DNA of 64,000 nt from Lachnospiraceae bacterium (lineage in GTDB: Bacteria > Bacillota > Clostridia > Lachnospirales > Lachnospiraceae), in assembly GCA_017940415.1 (NCBI GenBank), contig JAGAYR010000044.1, positions 62,001 to 126,000 of the forward strand, read 5' to 3'. The position numbers were made by a program, and so were the translations under genes. The notes beneath the pieces were generated by a model. The model saw only the letters and a program-made list of their open reading frames with translations, searched no databases and was not told where the DNA came from. Within the stretch, counting starts at the first letter, position 1. Every line of letters starts with the position of its first letter. Shown here one piece after another: positions 59,397 to 64,000 of the stretch.

Positions 59397-60092
59397 ATGG
59401 CAAATATTCTCGTATGTGATGATGACAAAGATATTGTTTCCGCTATAGAGATATATCTTCTCGAAGACGGTCACAATATATTTAAGGCCTATGACGGATT
59501 TCAGGCTCTCGAGATCCTCGGAAAAGAGGACATCCAGCTGGTTATCCTAGATATTATGATGCCCGAAATGAGCGGTATCGAAGTCGCAGAGAAGATAAGG
59601 GAAAGCAGCGAAGTCCCCATCATTTTCCTGTCTGCCAAATCCGAGGAATCCGATAAGGTTGACGGTTTGAATGCCGGCGGAGACGATTATGTTACCAAAC
59701 CGTTTTCACCTGCGGAGCTTACTGCAAGAGTAAGATCCAACTTAAGACGCTATACTCAGTTCGGTAATAACAATGAGAGCGCAAACAGCCATATTTACTC
59801 CGCAGGTGCGCTTTGTATCAATGATGAAAGCAAAAGTGTTACCGTGGACGGTGAGCCTGTTAAGCTTACCCCCATCGAATATAATATTCTGCTGCTTCTT
59901 CTTAAGAATAAGGGTACTGTTTTTTCAACGGATAAGATATTCCAGTCCATTTGGAATGAGACTCCTATTGCTACCGATAATACCGTTGCGGTTCATATAA
60001 GACATATCAGAGAAAAGATTGAGATCAATCCCGGTCAGCCCAAGTTCCTTAAAGTTGTCTGGGGTGTAGGTTATAAGATAGAAGATATCTAA
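59397..60092 (+). CDS. OmpR/PhoB-family response regulator
   Basis: 231 residues from the ATG; an in-frame TTG two codons upstream overlaps the yraN stop. The receiver domain has acidic Asp8-10 pocket residues, phospho-acceptor Asp52 in VILDIMMPEM, Ser79 and Lys101 in VTKPFSP. A C-terminal winged helix follows (about 135-230: LTPIEYNILLLLLKNKG, VAVHIRHIREKI, VWGVGYKIE). It should bind DNA when phosphorylated by the kinase that overlaps it by one base. Target genes unknown. Confidence 0.95.
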   Translation: MANILVCDDDKDIVSAIEIYLLEDGHNIFKAYDGFQALEILGKEDIQLVILDIMMPEMSGIEVAEKIRESSEVPIIFLSAKSEESDKVDGLNAGGDDYVTKPFSPAELTARVRSNLRRYTQFGNNNESANSHIYSAGALCINDESKSVTVDGEPVKLTPIEYNILLLLLKNKGTVFSTDKIFQSIWNETPIATDNTVAVHIRHIREKIEINPGQPKFLKVVWGVGYKIEDI

Positions 60093-62788
60093 TGAACAGA
60101 GTACTTGTCAGAAAAATCTTATTACATATAAGCGTTCATCTGTGTGCGTTTATGGCCTTTATACTGGCTGCCGATATCCTGTTCGGCAGTTATGTTTCGG
60201 TTAACTATATCGGGGATTCGGAGAAATACATCCTCGATCCTTTTCCCATGAACGAAGATGAGCTGGACAAGATTGTCACCGACATCTTTGCACATCAGGC
60301 CGGAGATATCATGAGATATACCGCTGCTTGCAGGATACTCAGAGTATCAAACGGTATCGAAGTTGACAGGCTTGTTGATATTTCCGATTATTACACCGGA
60401 CCTTCCAAGATAAAGATCAGATATTCCGTATCCGACCTTATCAATTTCGGAAGACGCGGTGTTTCCTATGTAGAGAAAAATTACTCTCTTACGGATTTCG
60501 TATATCAATACGGCGATCCGATGTATGTTCAGAATTTCGATCTTGATGAATACGGAAACCTGTATTTTAAGGGATTTGATACCGTAAACAGAAATCGAAA
60601 TTCCGAATCATTCAATACCGAAGATGACGATATTATTCTGGGAGATGGCGACAAGAAGATCATGAATGCCATGTCCGAGATGGAACCTGCGGATCTGATG
60701 CATCTTGTGGCTGAATACTGCATAAGACATTATCCCGATGATGTCAGTATGACTGTCTGGGATGACGGCATGGTATATGTAACGGTGCGTGAGCCCAATC
60801 TTGAAGGAGAGTCCAAATCGGATCTATCCGATGAGGAGGTCATCAGAAACTGGGATTCGTATTTTATTGTTATCGAAGAACTGAAATCCGCTGCTTCTTT
60901 GTTTTCATCCTGCTACGACATTTATCGTGAAGGTCAGACTATTTACGATTCGGACAAGATGAATCTCTCTTACCATATCAAAACTACCGATTCTCTCGGT
61001 ATTTCACATGTTTATACCAATGACCAGGAATCCAAGAAATACGATGATACAGAACTGACGGATATCTATTCCGGACATAAACATTTCCTGATCTGTTATT
61101 ACGACGATCTGGAATATTCAACTTTTTCGGATATAAATGAATCTGTCATCACCGATGTTATTAAGGCATTCCCTACAGTCTATCCCGATGAGACCTGTGT
61201 CTGGATGTGCCTGGATGATAATTTCAGTAAGGCAGAAGACATCTATTACAGTGTCAGCTACAAATATAATGATGTTAAGCAACTTTCCAGACTCTATGCT
61301 CTTCTTATAACCGTGTTTGCACTTCTTTGGCTTCTTTCTTTTTCTTATCTGGTATTCGTTACCGGAGTTGTGGAAAGAGAAGGAAGGGAAGAATACATAC
61401 TTCTCCCTCAGGACAGAGTATGGATAGAACTTTTGATCCTGCTGACTTATGCATTTTTTGTTATTTTCAGATACTACACTAAATATCTCGGGGATCTTCT
61501 GAATGATAATTTTTCGGAGTTTTCATCCCTGAGCGACAAATTACTGAAGGATTCCGGAATATCATCTTATGTGGTATTCGGACTTTTCGGTTTGTCGGTA
61601 AGCATGGCTTTGTCATTCGTTATCTTCTCAATAGTAAGAAGGATCAGAGCCGGCGTTATGTACGAGTATTCTTTTACCAGGAAGGTAAGACAGCTCTTTG
61701 AGTGGTTTGCACTTTCACTTTCGGGCGGAACCGGTGCTGCCGCTACGGTTCTTCTTCCCTATGTATTGTTCCTCGGAGCTAATTTCGGTGGAATGTTCCT
61801 TATTATTCACCTGGTTAATTCCAAGATTTATGTTTCAGCAATTCTTGTGGGCGGCCTTCTTCTTTTCCTGGATGTATCCGTCGGAATTACCATGTTCCTG
61901 GTCACCGCTGAGAAAAAGCAGCTTCTTGACGGTATTGCAAGGATCAGGGGCGGTGAGACTGATTATAAGATCAATGTTAAGAACCTGAGAGCAGAGAACA
62001 GGAATCTGGCAGAAAGTATCAATAATATCGGTGAAGGAATAAAACAGGCAGTTGAAGATTCCATCGTTGAGGAGCATCTGAGAACCGAGCTTATCACTAA
62101 CGTTTCTCATGACCTTAAGACGCCTCTTACTTCCATAATCAACTATTCGGATCTTCTTAAGAGAGAAAATCTGACCGAAAAGCAGAAAAAAGAATATCTC
62201 AAGGTTATTACCGATAAGTCCATAAAGCTCAAGAAGCTTCTTGAAGACCTTCTTGAAGCCTCAAAGCTGTCTTCAGGTAAGATTGAGATCATCAAAGCAC
62301 GTACCAACCTTACGGAGCTCATAAATCAGGCTCTCGGCGAATATGAAGGAAGATTCAAAGAAAAGAATCTGGATGTTGTTACCAATGTATTTCCCAGGGT
62401 TCTGGTTTTTGCGGATGCCGCATGTATGTGGAGAGTCCTTGATAATCTGTTTGAGAATATCTGTAAATATGCCATGAGCGGAACCAGAGTTTACTTCGAA
62501 CTCATAGCATTCAACGGTGAAGTCGAGATCAAGGTTAAGAACGTTTCCAGAGCAAAGCCCGAATTCCAGGGTTATGAGCTTACGGAAAGATTCATAAGAG
62601 GCGACCAGAGCAGGTCCGGTGAAGGTTCCGGTTTGGGACTTTTCATCGCAAAGAGCCTTATTGAGGCCCATAACGGTAAATTTGAGGTAGTTGTGGACGG
62701 CGAACAGTTTACGACCATAATCACCATGAAGGAACTGGGTTATGATACTACCGATTGGGATTATATTTACGGGGATGATTTGTCGTAA
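60092..62788 (+). CDS. Large sensor histidine kinase with multi-helix membrane region
   Basis: 898 residues. Helix (about 8-32), an unusually large extracytoplasmic region (about 33-405) that I do not recognise, then about five membrane helices (about 405-620: YALLITVFALLWLLSF; LLILLTYAFFVIF; VVFGLFGLSVSMALSF; and two more), a short HAMP-like linker (about 620-660), HisKA with the phospho-acceptor His673 in NVSHDLKTPLTSI, and HATPase with N-box LDNLFENICKYA and GEGSGLGLFIAKSL. The arrangement, with a helix cluster after the sensor, resembles kinases that watch envelope or antibiotic stress. Partner of the regulator just upstream. Confidence 0.93.
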   Translation: MNRVLVRKILLHISVHLCAFMAFILAADILFGSYVSVNYIGDSEKYILDPFPMNEDELDKIVTDIFAHQAGDIMRYTAACRILRVSNGIEVDRLVDISDYYTGPSKIKIRYSVSDLINFGRRGVSYVEKNYSLTDFVYQYGDPMYVQNFDLDEYGNLYFKGFDTVNRNRNSESFNTEDDDIILGDGDKKIMNAMSEMEPADLMHLVAEYCIRHYPDDVSMTVWDDGMVYVTVREPNLEGESKSDLSDEEVIRNWDSYFIVIEELKSAASLFSSCYDIYREGQTIYDSDKMNLSYHIKTTDSLGISHVYTNDQESKKYDDTELTDIYSGHKHFLICYYDDLEYSTFSDINESVITDVIKAFPTVYPDETCVWMCLDDNFSKAEDIYYSVSYKYNDVKQLSRLYALLITVFALLWLLSFSYLVFVTGVVEREGREEYILLPQDRVWIELLILLTYAFFVIFRYYTKYLGDLLNDNFSEFSSLSDKLLKDSGISSYVVFGLFGLSVSMALSFVIFSIVRRIRAGVMYEYSFTRKVRQLFEWFALSLSGGTGAAATVLLPYVLFLGANFGGMFLIIHLVNSKIYVSAILVGGLLLFLDVSVGITMFLVTAEKKQLLDGIARIRGGETDYKINVKNLRAENRNLAESINNIGEGIKQAVEDSIVEEHLRTELITNVSHDLKTPLTSIINYSDLLKRENLTEKQKKEYLKVITDKSIKLKKLLEDLLEASKLSSGKIEIIKARTNLTELINQALGEYEGRFKEKNLDVVTNVFPRVLVFADAACMWRVLDNLFENICKYAMSGTRVYFELIAFNGEVEIKVKNVSRAKPEFQGYELTERFIRGDQSRSGEGSGLGLFIAKSLIEAHNGKFEVVVDGEQFTTIITMKELGYDTTDWDYIYGDDLS

Positions 62789-62808
62789 TCGAAAAGCGGT
62801 GTTATAAT
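62780..62808 (+). promoter_or_regulatory. Probable promoter for prs
   Basis: TTGTCG at 62780-62785 and TATAAT at 62803-62808, spacer 17. AAAGCG (62793-62798) and CGCTTT (62813-62818) form a dyad around the -10, a possible operator. Confidence 0.55.
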
Positions 62809-62846
62809 AAATCGCTTTAAAAATTTTACAGGACAGGAATATATTT

Positions 62847-64000
62847 ATGCCTAATATCGTAGAACTTGAAAATTCAATGCCTGTTGGCAAACTTAAACTT
62901 ATAGTTCATCCTTCTTTCGGAACAAAGGGAGATAAGATCAATTCTTACCTCGCTCTTTTCCGTAAGGATATTCATAATGATCTGGTAAAGAACGATCCTG
63001 CCTTCCAGGGATATCAGATGGATGATTACAGGCTTTCTTTTGAGATTCCCAGATTCGGAAGCGGAGAAGCAAAGTGTAAGCTTAATGAATCCACCAGAGG
63101 TATGGATATATATATTCTCGTAGACGTATGTAATCACTCCATTACATACAATATGAACGGATATGAGAACCATATGTCCCCCGATGACATCTATCAGGAT
63201 CTTAAGAGAATCATCGCATCCATTGACGGAAAAGCATCCAGGATCAACGTAATCATGCCCTTCATGTATGAAGGAAGACAGCACAGAAGAACCGGAAGAG
63301 AATCCATGGACTGTGCGTATATGCTTAAAGAGCTTCATGACATGGGCATGTATAATTTCATTACTTTTGACGCTCACGATCCCAGAGTATCAAACTCTAT
63401 TCCTCTTAACGGATTTGATAACTTTATGCCCCCTTACCAGTTCATAAAGGCACTCCTTACCAATGAGGATGATCTTATTGTTGACGAGGACCATATGGTG
63501 GTTATCTCTCCGGATGAAGGTGCGCTCGACAGAGCTATCTATTTTGCCAACGTTCTCGGACTTAATACAGGTACTTTCTATAAGAGAAGAGATTATACCA
63601 AGATCGTAAACGGTAAGAATCCCATTGTTGCCCACGAATTCCTCGGTGACAATATCGACAGCAAGGATGTTGTTATCATTGATGATATGATCTCATCCGG
63701 CGGAAGTATGGTCGATACAGCAAGACAGCTCAAAGAGATGAATGCAAGAAGAGTATTCATCTGCACCACCTTCGGTCTTTTCACCGAGGGCCTTAAGATC
63801 TTCGATGAGGCTTATGAAAAGGGTTATTTTGACAGAGTAATAACCACCAATCTTACATATCTGCCTCCCGAAATTTATGACAAGCCTTACTTTATCGAGG
63901 CTGATATGTGTAAATTCATTGCTTCGATCATCGATTTCATGAACCATGATTCATCCATGACCAACGTAATGGATAATACCAGCAAGATGCATGCGGTTCT
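62847..64000 (+). CDS. prs: Ribose-phosphate pyrophosphokinase, divergent long form (3' truncated)
   Basis: 384 codons are visible and the frame is open at the window edge. It should make PRPP from ribose-5-phosphate and ATP. The PRPP loop VVIIDDMISSGGSMVDTA and a DAHDPRVSNSIP region identify the family. The usual YARQDRK loop reads MYEGRQHRRTGRESMD, and VVISPDEGALDRA stands for the usual DVGG. There is also a longer N-terminal part than the 315-residue classical enzyme. Preceded by AGGACAGGA. Such long Prs forms occur in Clostridia as I recall. It has its own promoter after the kinase gene. Confidence 0.85.
   Translation, partial: MPNIVELENSMPVGKLKLIVHPSFGTKGDKINSYLALFRKDIHNDLVKNDPAFQGYQMDDYRLSFEIPRFGSGEAKCKLNESTRGMDIYILVDVCNHSITYNMNGYENHMSPDDIYQDLKRIIASIDGKASRINVIMPFMYEGRQHRRTGRESMDCAYMLKELHDMGMYNFITFDAHDPRVSNSIPLNGFDNFMPPYQFIKALLTNEDDLIVDEDHMVVISPDEGALDRAIYFANVLGLNTGTFYKRRDYTKIVNGKNPIVAHEFLGDNIDSKDVVIIDDMISSGGSMVDTARQLKEMNARRVFICTTFGLFTEGLKIFDEAYEKGYFDRVITTNLTYLPPEIYDKPYFIEADMCKFIASIIDFMNHDSSMTNVMDNTSKMHAV

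Overview
The window reads as chromosome of a low-to-moderate GC Firmicute, most likely a Lachnospiraceae close to Butyrivibrio or Pseudobutyrivibrio. I infer this from the sigma-A type promoters, strong AGGAGG ribosome binding sites, the plsX-acpP-rnc-smc-ftsY-ylxM-ffh-rpsP-khpA-rimM-trmD-rplS-rbgA-rnhB order, the membrane-anchored plant-polysaccharide glycanase and the c-di-GMP enzymes. No insertion sequence, phage, CRISPR array, rRNA or plasmid function was found. Both ends are cut: a fragment of a secreted-type protein at the left and a PRPP synthetase at the right.

Layout. 1-7.1 kb: an EamA exporter, a Cache-type GGDEF diguanylate cyclase, and on the minus strand a UvrD-like helicase followed by a cell-surface GH5 glycanase. 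7.2-15.5 kb: a GH13 isoamylase-like protein whose catalytic residues are all replaced, DUF5662, aroC, a lactonase-type propeller, a VanY carboxypeptidase, tgt, a CAP-domain secreted protein and yajC. 15.6-21.9 kb: a long structured leader followed by leuB-ilvD-ilvB and an L,D-transpeptidase. 21.9-28.5 kb: serC behind three tandem copies of a hairpin plus Shine-Dalgarno module, serA, a small minus-strand gene, DUF1015, a GlgB-like protein that has lost its nucleophile, and tRNA-Thr(CGU). 28.6-35.7 kb: argH, asd, a PAS-GGDEF-EAL protein, topB and a GlmU-like beta-helix protein. 35.8-40.3 kb: an ABC transporter of the TrpXYZ type (lipoprotein, permease, ATPase), a Gln-rich DUF4190 protein, DUF2752 and a lipoprotein. 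40.4-59.4 kb: the conserved translation, secretion and chromosome block, ending in ylqG/ylqH-like genes and yraN. 59.4-62.8 kb: a two-component system with an 898-residue kinase. 62.8 kb to the end: prs.

How the parts fit. The branched-chain amino acid genes (leuB, ilvD, ilvB, and ilvA inside the ftsY-ylxM interval), serine genes (serC, serA), argH, asd and aroC give the window a strong biosynthetic flavour. The secretion genes (yajC, ftsY, ffh, two signal peptidases) and wall enzymes (VanY, L,D-transpeptidase, CAP protein) supply the export and envelope side. Two c-di-GMP proteins flank the carbohydrate genes.

The observations I rate highest are: (1) two unrelated GH13 proteins, an isoamylase type and a branching-enzyme type, that have kept their fold motifs but lost catalytic residues; (2) the triplicated ribosome-binding leader of serC; (3) the 107-nt nested inverted repeat in the leuB leader; (4) a perfect terminator inside the start of the DUF2752 gene; (5) a structured acpP-rnc spacer that could be an RNase III autoregulatory site; (6) TrmD with a C-terminal extension of about 165 residues; and (7) DUF1015, which carries a ParB/Srx-like DGHHR motif, beside serC-serA. 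All calls rest on reading the sequence; no database search was possible.
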